50,091 bases of DNA from Myxococcales bacterium (GTDB lineage Bacteria > Myxococcota_A > Polyangia > Polyangiales > Polyangiaceae): contig JACRDA010000428.1 of the NCBI GenBank assembly GCA_016212965.1, forward strand, positions 1 through 50,091, written 5' to 3'. This document shows, one piece after another, positions 17,901 to 25,901 of this stretch. The translations under genes were made by a program, and so were the position numbers. Position 1 is the first letter of the stretch, and the number at the start of each line of letters is the position of its first letter. Below the pieces are notes generated by a model, which saw only the letters and a list, made by a program, of their open reading frames with translations, was not told the origin of the DNA and ran no database searches.

Positions 17901-18695
17901 ATGACCGACCGCCATCCCGTCCTCGCCGGCGCCGAGCCCTGGTCCGCGGAGGGCACCGGCGCCCGCGGCGCCGTCGGCGTGGTCGTCTCGCACGGCCTCA
18001 CCGGCAACCCCATCTCGACCCGCCCGCTCGGCGAGGCGCTCGCGGCCGCGGGCTTCTCGGTGTCGGTCGTGCGCCTGCCCGGCCATGGCACCGCCTGGCG
18101 CGACATGGCGCCGACGCGCTACGCCGACTGGCGCGCCGAGGTCGAGCGCGCCATCGACGCCCTGCGGCGCGCCGGCAAGAAGGTGGTCGTCGTCGGGCTC
18201 AGCATGGGCGGCACCCTCGCCCTCGATCTCGCCTGCGCGCGCCCCGACGCCGTCGCCGGCGCGGTGTCGATCAACCCGGCGGTGCTCGACCGCGAGGGGC
18301 TCCTCGCCCGCGCTGCGCCGGTGCTCGAGAAGATCATCCCGGTCGTGCCGGCCGGCGCCGCGGGCCTCGTGAAGAACGACATCGCCAAGGGCGGCGACGA
18401 GAAGGCGTACGCCTACGTGCCCGTCAAGGCGGCCAACTCGCTCCTGCGCGAGCTGCCGCGCATCCGCGCCGCGCTCGCCGAGCTCCGCGTGCCGCTGCTC
18501 GTGTGCTACTCGCCGCAAGATCACAGCGTCCCGCCCCGGAACTCGCGCGCCCTCATCGAGATGCTGGCGGGCAAGGACGTCACCGAGCTGCGCCTCGAGC
18601 GCTCCTACCACGTGGCCACGCTCGACCACGACTTCGACCTCCTGGTCGAGCGGGTGTGTGCCTTCTGCGACCGGGTGGCCGGGCCTGGCGAGTAG
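17901..18695 (+). CDS. Alpha/beta hydrolase, carboxylesterase/monoacylglycerol lipase type
   Basis: 264 residues, close to the ~250 of Est30-type carboxylesterases. The oxyanion loop is SHGLTGNP. The nucleophile elbow is GLSMGG (Ser near 101), the acid is in YSPQDHSVPP (Asp near 205), and the His is in SYHVATLDHD (near 236). All triad residues are present. There is no signal peptide, so it is cytoplasmic. The substrate is probably a short or medium-chain ester or monoglyceride. It stands alone in its orientation; its 3' end faces plsB across a palindromic repeat element that may serve as a two-way terminator. Confidence 0.92.
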   Translation: MTDRHPVLAGAEPWSAEGTGARGAVGVVVSHGLTGNPISTRPLGEALAAAGFSVSVVRLPGHGTAWRDMAPTRYADWRAEVERAIDALRRAGKKVVVVGLSMGGTLALDLACARPDAVAGAVSINPAVLDREGLLARAAPVLEKIIPVVPAGAAGLVKNDIAKGGDEKAYAYVPVKAANSLLRELPRIRAALAELRVPLLVCYSPQDHSVPPRNSRALIEMLAGKDVTELRLERSYHVATLDHDFDLLVERVCAFCDRVAGPGE

Positions 18696-18710
18696 GCCCG
18701 GGACCCATTC

Positions 18711-18906
18711 GCAGAAGCAAGCGGCATCCGGACCCCTCACCCCCCGGCCCCCTCTCCCGGAGGAGAGGGGGTGGTCCCAGTCGGGGACTCCTCGAAATCC
18801 TCCGCGGATTGTCGGCTCGCATCCCCCCTCTCACCTCGGGAGAGGGGGGCAGGGGGGTGAGGGTGCAATCCTCGGTCCGGATGCCGCCTGCTGCTTCGGC
18901 AGGGTC
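18711..18906. repeat. Palindromic dispersed element, small form without ORF (copy A)
   Basis: 196 bp bounded by inverted ends: gaagcaagcggcatccgga on the left and tccggatgccgcctgctgct on the right. Inside are a palindrome around ccctctcccggaggagaggg, a spacer (gactcctcgaaatcctccg and on) and a second palindrome around 18821-18865. The same modules in the same order occur at 37526-38200 and 49512-49975, but here the DUF559 piece is absent. It fills the gap between the convergent esterase and plsB genes and ends exactly at the plsB stop codon. Confidence 0.88.
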
Positions 18907-21495
18907 TCAGCCCGGCACGAGCGCCGCGATGCGCGCCTCGATGGTGCGCGCGGCCTCGGTCGAGGCGAAGCTCTCGGCGAGGCCGAGGGCCTTGTCCGCG
19001 CGCACGAGGTAGCCCTGGTCGAGGAAGGCCGCGATGGCGTTGTCGAGCATCGGTCGGCTGACGGCCTCGGGGCGCGCGATCTCGCCGCGGAGCAGCATGC
19101 GCTCGCCGCCGCGCAGGGCGCGCGCCACGAGCTCCTTTTGGGGCAGGGGGCCGCGTACCAGCACCCGCAGCCCGCGCGCCGCGACGCGGTAGGCCTCGAT
19201 GAAGTTCTGGACCACGGCGGCGTAGAACGCGAGCTCGCGCCCGAGCGCGGGGTCGGTGGGTGGCGCGAGGCCGTCGCCCGCGCGCACGAGCTCGCCCCGG
19301 GCGAGCATGTCGGCGAGCACCTCGTCGAGCAGCGCCTCGAAGCCCTTGTCGGTGCGGAAGGCGAACTCGTAGCGGAACAGGCGCACGAGGTTCTGCACGC
19401 CCGCGCGGAGCGCCGCGAGCGGCACGCTCGTGCCGTGGGTCCCGCCCGCGAGCTCGGCACCGAGGGCGACCGCCACGAAGGCCCGATCGACGAGCCAGTG
19501 CACGATGGCGTTCTTGGCGAGGTCGAGGCGCAGCCGCTTGCCGTCCGGGACGGTGAAGACGACGTCGGTCCCGCGGTAGAGGCGCACGCGCTTCTGCTCC
19601 TCGGCGCCGAGCACCGTGCCCGGCACTTGCTGCACGACGAGGCCGCTCCGGACGTAGAGCGCGAGCGCCTCGCGCAGGGCCACCTCGCGCACCGGCGCGC
19701 CGGGGCCGCGGCACAAGGAGGGCGTGGTGCGGGCGCCGCGCGCCACGAGGAGGTCGGTCAGACGCCGCGCCCGGGCACAGAGGTCCTGGTACGCGAGCCC
19801 GCGCCCGCCCTGGCCGAGCAAGATCAGCGCGACGAGCGCCCCCGGCGTGATCGCCGTCACCCGGTTGATCTCGGCCATGGCCCGGTGCGCGAGCGTCTTG
19901 ACGACGCTGCGCCGCTTGGCGGGCGAGAGCGCGGCGGGATCGACTCCGAGCTCCCGGAAGAGCTCGCCGAGCTCGATGCCCCGGCCGAGCTGGATGTTGA
20001 TGCGCCCCCAGCGGTCGAAGAGCACGCCGCCGAGGCGCAGCAGGGCCGCGGCGTCCTCGCGCGCCTTGTCGTGGCCCGCGAGCTCGCGCGCGAAGGCCCG
20101 CTCCTCCATGAGCCGCTCGTAGCCGATCGACACCGGCACGAAGGTGACGGGTCGCCCTTCGAGGCCGAGCGCGGCCGTCACCACCAGGTTGAGCAGGCCG
20201 AGCATCGGCGGCAGGAGCTTGCCGGTGCGCGAGCGCCCGCCCTCGAGGAAGAACTCGAGGAGGTGCCCGTCGCGCAGCAGGCGCCGCACGTAGGCATCGA
20301 CGACCGCCACGTAGAGCCGGTCGCTGCCGAAGCTGCGGCGGATGAAGAACGCCCCGGCGCGGCGCAGGAGCGGCCCGACGGGGAAGAAGGACAGGTTGTC
20401 GCCCGCGGCGATGACCGGCACCGGGATGCCGTGCTTGCGCAGCACGTAGGAGAGCGCGATGTAGTCGACGTGGCTCTTGTGGCTCGGCAGGAGCACGACC
20501 GAGCCGCGGCGGATGGCGGCGCGGAGCTCGTCGAGCCCGGCCTCGTCGACGTCGATGCCGGAGTAGACGCGGCTCACCAGGCGCTCGACGACGAGCTCGA
20601 GGGCCTTCTGGGTCTGCGGCTCGGGCGCGGTCTCGAGCTCGCGCAGCATGCCCCGGGCCTTGTGGATCAGGGTGTCGCGCTCGCGCGCGCCCGGACCCGC
20701 CAGCTCGGCGATGGTCGCCTGCAGTCGGCCGCTGCGCAGCACCTCCTCGCGCACCCGGTCCGGCAGCCTGCGCGCCGGTCCCACGATGGCGCGCCGCTCG
20801 CGCTCGACGCGCCGCAGGAGCACGTAGGTGAGCCGGCGCAAGAGCACGCGCTCGTCCGCGTCCGCCGCCTCCGCGGCGCGCGTCTCGAGCTCCACCTCGA
20901 GGAAGGTCCGCAGCCCCAGGGGCTCGCCCGCGCGCACGCGGGCGTGCCGGTGGTGCAAGAGAACCTGCGCCCCCATGCGCAGCTCGCCGGGGAAGTCGAC
21001 CGGCCCGAACAGGAGGTCGGTGAAGGAGTCGTGTACCTTCTCGGAGTGCTCGCTCCACACGAAGGTCTGCGGCAGGAGCACGATCTCGCGCTCGCGGCGC
21101 GCGCGCTGCAGACGGACGAGCGCCCCGAGCAGCCGGTCGCCCTCGCTCGGGCCGCGCGGGCGCAGGCCCAGGCGATCGGGCGCGCGCTTGACGAAGAGCG
21201 CCGCCGAGTGCCCTGCGGCGAGCGCCGCGCGCAGCCGCTCGTCCGGCGCGCCCCCGGCGTGCGGCGCGAGCCAGCGCGGCAGCTCGTTGACGAAGCCGAG
21301 CGCCGGCAGCCCGTGGCGCAGCACCAGGTGCTCGAGCGCGAGGTAGTCGGCCGCCGAGACGTTGCGCAGCACGTACACGAGCGGACCGCGCGCCGCGGCG
21401 GCGCGCACGGCCGCGAGCCAGCCCGCGTCGACCTCGACGTGCCGGAAGAGCTGCTCGGTCGAGCGCCGCACCAGGCGCGCCGCGATCGTCCACAT
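18907..21495 (-). CDS. plsB: Glycerol-3-phosphate 1-O-acyltransferase
   Basis: 862 residues (E. coli PlsB about 807). It transfers an acyl group to the sn-1 position of glycerol-3-phosphate, the first step of phospholipid synthesis, at the inner membrane. Acyltransferase blocks are all visible: block I PSHKSHVDY (catalytic H-x4-D near residue 340), block II around FFIRRSFGSDRLY, block III FFLEGGRSRTGK and block IV VTFVPVSIGYERL. Long flanking regions before and after the core are as in PlsB and unlike the short PlsC. The ATG at 21495 is chosen because the 14 codons before it are Arg-rich and unlike the family; the SD is weak. The stop abuts the repeat element. Confidence 0.93.
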   Translation of the reverse strand: MWTIAARLVRRSTEQLFRHVEVDAGWLAAVRAAAARGPLVYVLRNVSAADYLALEHLVLRHGLPALGFVNELPRWLAPHAGGAPDERLRAALAAGHSAALFVKRAPDRLGLRPRGPSEGDRLLGALVRLQRARREREIVLLPQTFVWSEHSEKVHDSFTDLLFGPVDFPGELRMGAQVLLHHRHARVRAGEPLGLRTFLEVELETRAAEAADADERVLLRRLTYVLLRRVERERRAIVGPARRLPDRVREEVLRSGRLQATIAELAGPGARERDTLIHKARGMLRELETAPEPQTQKALELVVERLVSRVYSGIDVDEAGLDELRAAIRRGSVVLLPSHKSHVDYIALSYVLRKHGIPVPVIAAGDNLSFFPVGPLLRRAGAFFIRRSFGSDRLYVAVVDAYVRRLLRDGHLLEFFLEGGRSRTGKLLPPMLGLLNLVVTAALGLEGRPVTFVPVSIGYERLMEERAFARELAGHDKAREDAAALLRLGGVLFDRWGRINIQLGRGIELGELFRELGVDPAALSPAKRRSVVKTLAHRAMAEINRVTAITPGALVALILLGQGGRGLAYQDLCARARRLTDLLVARGARTTPSLCRGPGAPVREVALREALALYVRSGLVVQQVPGTVLGAEEQKRVRLYRGTDVVFTVPDGKRLRLDLAKNAIVHWLVDRAFVAVALGAELAGGTHGTSVPLAALRAGVQNLVRLFRYEFAFRTDKGFEALLDEVLADMLARGELVRAGDGLAPPTDPALGRELAFYAAVVQNFIEAYRVAARGLRVLVRGPLPQKELVARALRGGERMLLRGEIARPEAVSRPMLDNAIAAFLDQGYLVRADKALGLAESFASTEAARTIEARIAALVPG

Positions 21496-21580
21496 GGCCT
21501 GCCGTCGGGCTCGCCGGCAGGGCGAGCCGCGGCGCACACCTTAGTCCGGGCGCGCGCCTCGCGGTAGCGCGCCCCGCGCC

Positions 21581-23878
21581 TCACAGGCCGGCTTCGAGGT
21601 GCACGACGAGACCGCGCCCCGGTCCGTTGACGCTCGAGCCGTGGTACCGGTAGGCGCGGTCGGTGACGTTCTCGAGCACGGCGGCGATCGACAGCTCGCG
21701 CCCGAGGCGGTAGCCCGCCCGGAGGTCGAAGACCGCGAACCCCGGCGTACCGCCCGCGGGGATGCGCGCGTCCGAGAGGTCCGTGAGCGCGAGCCGGTCC
21801 TGCCCGAGCGCCCAGCGCATGCCCGCCCCGACGTGCAGGCCCGGCACGCCGCTCCAGCGCAGCTCGAGCGTGCCGTTCGCGGGTGGAATGCGCGACAGGG
21901 GCACGCGCTCCTCGTAGGCGAGCGCGGGGTCGTCCGGGCGGCGCTGCGGGTTCGGTCCGCTGCCGTAGGTGTAGGCGAAGGTGGCGCGGGTCTCGAAGTC
22001 GAAGGGCAGGCGCGCCCGCGCCGAGAGCTCGAGCCCGCTCACGAACGAGACCCCGTCGGTGTTCACGAGCTGCATGCGCGCCCACGAGCTCTGGCACTGC
22101 GGGGTGGCGGGCGGGCATTCGCCGATGGTGCGCTGCGAGCGCGCGATGGCATCGTCCATCATGGCGTGAAAGACCCAGGCGTCGGCCTCGATGCCGGCGC
22201 CGGTGACGCGCACGCCGCCCTCGACGGTGTGGGCCTTCTCGGGCGCGAGCTCGGGGTTCTCGAACTGAAAGCCGGGACCGGACTGCTGGCGCGACGTGAG
22301 GTCGTCGAGGTTCGGGGCGCGGTAGGAGCGGTCGAAGCTCGCAAAGAGGGCGAGCGCGTCGGTGAGCTCGACCTCGACGCCGGCGTGTCCGACCACGACC
22401 GGCCAGACGCGCTCGACGGCCCGCGTCCCCGACGCCGCGTCCGCGGGTGCGTGCGCGCGCGCGAAGGCGCCGCGCGCTCCGGCGCGGAGCGTGACGCGCT
22501 CAGCGAGCTCGAGCTCGAGATCCGCGAAGGCGCCGCCCTGTGCGTAGCTCGAGCCCTCGAGGTACTGCCCGCGGCCGAGCTCGATGACCGCGTCGATGTC
22601 GGTGAAGCTCGTCCAGGCGCGGGAGTTGACGAGGTCGACGAAGCCGTCGCCGCCGTAGTGCACGCCGAGGGTGGCAAAGCTCGCGAGCGGCAGCTCGGCG
22701 CTGTGCAGCTTCGCCGTGAGGCCCAGGGTGTCGACGTCGTCGCGCCCGATGTTCGCGACGAAGGAGCTCGGGCGATCCTGCGTGCGGCGCTCGTGCTGGC
22801 GCTGGTACGACACCGCGAGCCGCCCGTCCGGTCCGAGCGCGCCCAGGTCGCCCTCGAGCGCGAGGTAGGCGAGCGAGCGGAACTGCTCGTCGTAGCGCAG
22901 GCACTCGTCCCGTGGCGCGAACGGCGGCGGGCACTGGTCGGTGCGCGGCGAGTCGTACTGCCGGTAGAGGTACGCCGCCGCCACGAGGCGCCGGTCGCCG
23001 CCGAGCCGCAGCACGAGCCGGCCGTCGGCGGTGAGCTCGCGGAAGCCGGTGCCGAGCTGCGTGCGGCCGTCGTCCTCGAACGCGGGCACCTGGGGCAGCT
23101 CGCCCGTCCACGGGCTCCGCACCGGACCCCCGCTCTCGAGCCTGCCGGCGCGGCGTACCCCCGCGCCGACGAGGAGCCTCACGGCCGGCGTGAACTGCGT
23201 GTCGAGCTGGAAGCGCTCGCCGACCTCGCCGTCCGCGGTCGCGACGCGCACGGAAGCGCGCGGGCGCACGCGCGCGCCCGTGGCCCCGAGCTCGAGCGCC
23301 GGCTCGAGCGGGCGGGCGTCGAGCACGCCGCCGATGGCGTCGGAGCCGTGCAGCGTCGAGGCGCCGCCGCGCGTCACCTCGATGCTGCGGATGGTCGCGG
23401 CGTCGAGCGTGAAGAAGTACTGGTTCGGTCCCTGGCGGTAGAGGCTCGTGTTCATGCGGATGCCGTCGAACAGCATCACCGTCTGCTGTCCCGTGCGCCC
23501 CCGCACGAAGGGCGAGCCCTGGCCGTGCCCGCTCTGCTGCACGTAGACGCCGGGCTCGTAGCGGAGCGCGTCGGGCGCCGAGCGCGGCAGCCGCTCGTCC
23601 AGGTCGCGGCGCTCGACCTTCGAGCTCGCGCGCCCGGGCGCGGCACCGCGATCCGTGCTGGTGCCCTCGACGGTCACGAAGCGCTCCGGGGTGTCGGGGT
23701 CGGGCCCGGCGTTCGCCCCCTCGTCGCTCGCCTCGGGCGTGGGCGACGCGGTCGCGCCCGGCGGCTCGCCGTCGGCCCGCGCGCTCGGGCCCCCGACCCC
23801 GAGCGCGACCCCAAGCAGGATCGCCGCCGCACGTCGGGCAGCTTGCGTGGCGGTGACCACCTCGTCCAGGGAGCGCAT
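21581..23878 (-). CDS. TonB-dependent outer-membrane receptor
   Basis: 765 residues. Signal peptide around 12-36 (RRAAAILLGVALGV, then ARADG). A plug domain lies at about 80-190: RYEPGVYVQQSGHGQGSPFVR, RTGQQTVMLFDGIRMN and IEVTRGGASTLHGSDAIGG. A long 22-stranded-type barrel follows, with TonB-receptor signatures such as RAPNLDDLTSR and NPELAPEKAHTVEGGV. The closest feel is to heme/siderophore or cobalamin receptors, but the ligand is not readable. It is last in a minus-strand run behind two small ORFs and a HExxH protein, so it may import or release a peptide-derived ligand made there; that link is inference. I see no separate TonB box. Confidence 0.92.
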   Translation of the reverse strand: MRSLDEVVTATQAARRAAAILLGVALGVGGPSARADGEPPGATASPTPEASDEGANAGPDPDTPERFVTVEGTSTDRGAAPGRASSKVERRDLDERLPRSAPDALRYEPGVYVQQSGHGQGSPFVRGRTGQQTVMLFDGIRMNTSLYRQGPNQYFFTLDAATIRSIEVTRGGASTLHGSDAIGGVLDARPLEPALELGATGARVRPRASVRVATADGEVGERFQLDTQFTPAVRLLVGAGVRRAGRLESGGPVRSPWTGELPQVPAFEDDGRTQLGTGFRELTADGRLVLRLGGDRRLVAAAYLYRQYDSPRTDQCPPPFAPRDECLRYDEQFRSLAYLALEGDLGALGPDGRLAVSYQRQHERRTQDRPSSFVANIGRDDVDTLGLTAKLHSAELPLASFATLGVHYGGDGFVDLVNSRAWTSFTDIDAVIELGRGQYLEGSSYAQGGAFADLELELAERVTLRAGARGAFARAHAPADAASGTRAVERVWPVVVGHAGVEVELTDALALFASFDRSYRAPNLDDLTSRQQSGPGFQFENPELAPEKAHTVEGGVRVTGAGIEADAWVFHAMMDDAIARSQRTIGECPPATPQCQSSWARMQLVNTDGVSFVSGLELSARARLPFDFETRATFAYTYGSGPNPQRRPDDPALAYEERVPLSRIPPANGTLELRWSGVPGLHVGAGMRWALGQDRLALTDLSDARIPAGGTPGFAVFDLRAGYRLGRELSIAAVLENVTDRAYRYHGSSVNGPGRGLVVHLEAGL

Positions 23879-23942
23879 GCGGGGGCTCGGCGCGGGTCGC
23901 CGAGCGTACCACGCCGTGCGGCGGGGGCTCGGCCCCGCTCCG

Positions 23943-24122
23943 TCAGCGCGCCTCGTCCTCGGCCTCCTGCTCGGTCCCCTGCGGAGCGGGTGGCGGCGGC
24001 GGGGGCGGCGGTGCGGCCGGACCGACGGCGGTCCCGACGACGAGCGCGCGCAGTACGCGGCCCGCGACGCGCAGGCAGCGTCGCAGCAGGGATGGACGTG
24101 GGGCGTGGCGTGGATGCGACAT
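23943..24122 (-). CDS. 59-residue basic/polyproline/acidic small protein
   Basis: The ORF starts MSHPRHAPRP, continues with a basic amphipathic stretch (LLRRCLRVAGRVLRALVVG), then a run of eight Pro, and ends acidic (TEQEAEDEAR). A strong SD (GAGGAG region, 8 nt spacing) precedes the ATG, which argues that it is translated. The SD lies entirely in the hairpin described separately. The stop is 64 bp before the TonB-receptor start. One Cys, no signal peptidase site. I do not recognise a family. It could be a RiPP-like precursor, a leader/regulatory protein or a small membrane-associated accessory protein of the receptor. Confidence 0.6.
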   Translation of the reverse strand: MSHPRHAPRPSLLRRCLRVAGRVLRALVVGTAVGPAAPPPPPPPPAPQGTEQEAEDEAR

Positions 24123-24125
24123 CTT

Positions 24126-24189
24126 CTCTTCTCCTCTTCGAAGCGCGGGGCGCGAGCTCGTCCGGCGCGTCGGCTTCAGAGGAGAAGAG
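24126..24189 (-). promoter_or_regulatory. SD-sequestering hairpin between two small ORFs
   Basis: On the minus-strand transcript, ctcttctcctct (24189-24178) pairs with agaggagaagag (24137-24126) over 12 bp. After a 2-nt bulge, 5 more pairs (gaagc/gcttc) close a 28-nt loop. The 3' arm contains the Shine-Dalgarno of the 59-residue ORF. The 5' arm overlaps the last codons and the TGA stop of the 97-residue ORF. A ribosome finishing the first ORF would open the stem and free the second ORF's ribosome site. Confidence 0.65.
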
Positions 24190-24469
24190 AGCGGTGTCGC
24201 AGGTAGAGGCGGGGGGAGCCCGCGGGGCGGGGAACGTCGGGCGCCGCGAGCGATGCCGTGCGCTCCGGCAGCGCGCCGGGTGTGCGGTCCCGGTCGACAG
24301 CGCGGGCCCGCGCCCGCGCGCTCGGCGCGGTGGCTGCGCGGGCCGCGGTGCAGAGCACGATCGTGTCGGTGACCCGCGCGAGGGCGGGTGCCCGCGCCGA
24401 GACGGCGAGGAGCGTGCACACGAGCACCCAGCGCAGGGCGCGGAGCAGTCGTCGGGCGCACGAGGTCAT
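24176..24469 (-). CDS. 97-residue exported small protein, unknown
   Basis: The ORF starts MTSCARRLLRALRWVLVCTL and looks like a Sec signal peptide ending near ARAPALA, followed by RVTDTIVLCTAARAATAPS and an Arg/Ala/Pro-rich tail ending RHRSLLL. Cleavage would leave about 67 residues with one Cys. It lies 62 bp after the HExxH gene and 53 bp before the 59-residue ORF, all on one strand. The SD is weak. The stop sits in the anti-SD arm of the hairpin that masks the next ORF. No recognised family; composition alone would allow chance, but position and signal peptide favour a real gene. Confidence 0.5.
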   Translation of the reverse strand: MTSCARRLLRALRWVLVCTLLAVSARAPALARVTDTIVLCTAARAATAPSARARARAVDRDRTPGALPERTASLAAPDVPRPAGSPRLYLRHRSLLL

Positions 24470-24531
24470 CCCGAGAACTCTACTTCACGGCCAAGGTCGT
24501 GGCACGCGCCCGGTCGTCCGGGCTCGACCTG

Positions 24532-25833
24532 TCACGCGTCGGGCGGCGCCGGTGTCGCAGCGACCACGCGCCCGAGCTCCTCGAGCAGGGCCGCGCCGAC
24601 GGCCGTGGGGTGCATCGCGCTCCGCAGCGTGTCGAGGTCGGCGCGGTTGCCGCCGACGATGGTCGCGAGTCGCGCGCGCGCCCCCGCGTCCGCCAGGAGC
24701 GGATGGCCCGCGGCGAGCAGGCGCGCGTACAGCTCCGCGACCGGCGCGAAGGCGTGGAGCGCGAGCAGCACGCCGCGCAGCGGACGCGGATCCGGCCGCC
24801 GCGCGGACGGGTAGCGGGGCACGGCGTCGTCGACGAGCAGCTCGTCGTGCTCGAGCACGGCGTGGAGCTTGTTGTGCGACAGCTCGTGCACCAGGGCCTC
24901 GGCCATGGTGAGCGGGCTCGGGTGCAAGGACAGGTAGATGATGCCGACGGCCTCGCGGTACGAGGCCGACAGGTGCCGGTCCGCGTAGCAGCCCACCGGC
25001 ACGCACAGCGGGATGGCGAGCGCGAGCTCGCGCGCGAGCTCCGGCAGCACCTCGGCCACGAGGTCGCGCGCGGCGCCGAGGGCCGCGACCCAGGTCTCGG
25101 GCGGCTCTGCGCCGAGGTCGAGCCCGGAGCCCGCCTTGTCGGGATGCGCCTCGAGCAGCGCGAGCGGGTTGTTGTCGAAGAGGGCGAGCGCCGTGCCCTC
25201 GGCGACCGGCAAGTACGCCACCTCGAGCGACGGCTCGCCCTCCGGCCGGAGCCGGCCCACGGCGCGCGCGTCGAGCGCGAGCTCGTGCGCGCGCCCGGCG
25301 AGCTCGTGTCGCACGACGCCGTCCTCGAGCACGATGCGGCGCGTGCCGGCGGGTGCCTGCCACGCGGCCCGGAGCCCGAGCACGCACACGCGCGGGCGCG
25401 AGCCCGGGGTCGGCGTGAGCTCGACGCGCCCGCCGAGGGCGCCCGCCGCGGCGAGCTCGGCGGCGAGCGTGAGCCCGAGCTCGAACGCGAGCGCCGAGTC
25501 TCCGGACCCGGGCTCCTCCGCGTGCCGCAGGCAGCGCAGCAGCGTGCCCACGGTCGGCTGGCGCAGCGCCTGGGCGAGCGCTCCCGGCTCGCGCCGGCCG
25601 ACGTCCGCGAGCCGCGCGCAGAGCGCCGCGAGCTCCCGGCGCCGCACGGCGCCGCGCGCCCGCCGCGGGTGCAGGGCGGGCACGAGCTCGGCGAGCGCAC
25701 GCCGCAGCGCGAGCGAGAGCACGGTGCGCAGGGTGTCCGACCCGGGCCGCGGCAGCGCGAGATCGTCGAACGGCGCCACGTGCTCCTCGTCGCTCGGTCC
25801 CGCCCGCGCGCGCCTCAGCGCGCGCTGCGCCAC
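24532..25833 (-). CDS. HExxH-motif protein, putative peptide-modification enzyme
   Basis: 433 residues. The central feature is VHELSHNKLHAVLE (HExxH near 315-319), followed by an acidic stretch and then YPSARRPDPRPLRGVLLALHAFAPVAELY. The motif with Lys-Leu after it and the downstream aromatic/Pro block recall the HEXXH-domain family (TIGR04267-like, from memory) seen as stand-alone proteins or fused to radical SAM/SPASM enzymes in RiPP clusters. A plain zinc peptidase is the alternative. The N-terminal half (FDDLALPRPGSDTLRTVL) is helical without known motifs. The start is GTG 25833, inside the preceding 28-codon ORF; GTG 25779 (VAPFDDLAL) is another option. Adjacent small ORFs are candidate substrates. 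Confidence 0.7.
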   Translation of the reverse strand: MAQRALRRARAGPSDEEHVAPFDDLALPRPGSDTLRTVLSLALRRALAELVPALHPRRARGAVRRRELAALCARLADVGRREPGALAQALRQPTVGTLLRCLRHAEEPGSGDSALAFELGLTLAAELAAAGALGGRVELTPTPGSRPRVCVLGLRAAWQAPAGTRRIVLEDGVVRHELAGRAHELALDARAVGRLRPEGEPSLEVAYLPVAEGTALALFDNNPLALLEAHPDKAGSGLDLGAEPPETWVAALGAARDLVAEVLPELARELALAIPLCVPVGCYADRHLSASYREAVGIIYLSLHPSPLTMAEALVHELSHNKLHAVLEHDELLVDDAVPRYPSARRPDPRPLRGVLLALHAFAPVAELYARLLAAGHPLLADAGARARLATIVGGNRADLDTLRSAMHPTAVGAALLEELGRVVAATPAPPDA

Positions 25834-25901
25834 CGCACGTCGGGGGTGACCTCGAGGTGGAAGGGGTTGGCGTGCCGCGCGTCGTAGCTCGGCGTGAGCA
25901 T
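25815..25901 (-). CDS. 28-residue ORF, possible precursor or leader peptide
   Basis: The peptide starts MLTPSYDARHANPFHLEVTP and ends DVRWRSAR. Its ATG shares one base with the TGA of the Ala/Lys/Pro-rich gene (TGATG), and its end overlaps the GTG start of the HExxH gene by 19 nt, so all three could be translated in series. It is rich in Asp, His and aromatic residues, unlike the low-complexity neighbour. It may be a RiPP-like substrate, a translational coupler, or the displaced C-terminus of a frameshifted gene. No SD of its own. Confidence 0.4.
   Translation of the reverse strand: MLTPSYDARHANPFHLEVTPDVRWRSAR

Noticed and set aside
17387..19012. 541-codon plus-strand ORF across the esterase
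   Set aside because: Out of frame with the alpha/beta hydrolase motifs and runs through the palindromic element; spurious.
24388..25887. 499-codon plus-strand ORF opposite the HExxH gene
   Set aside because: Composition is typical of an antisense frame (Arg/Glu/His-rich, no hydrophobic core), while the minus frame has HELSH and ordered secondary-structure patterning.
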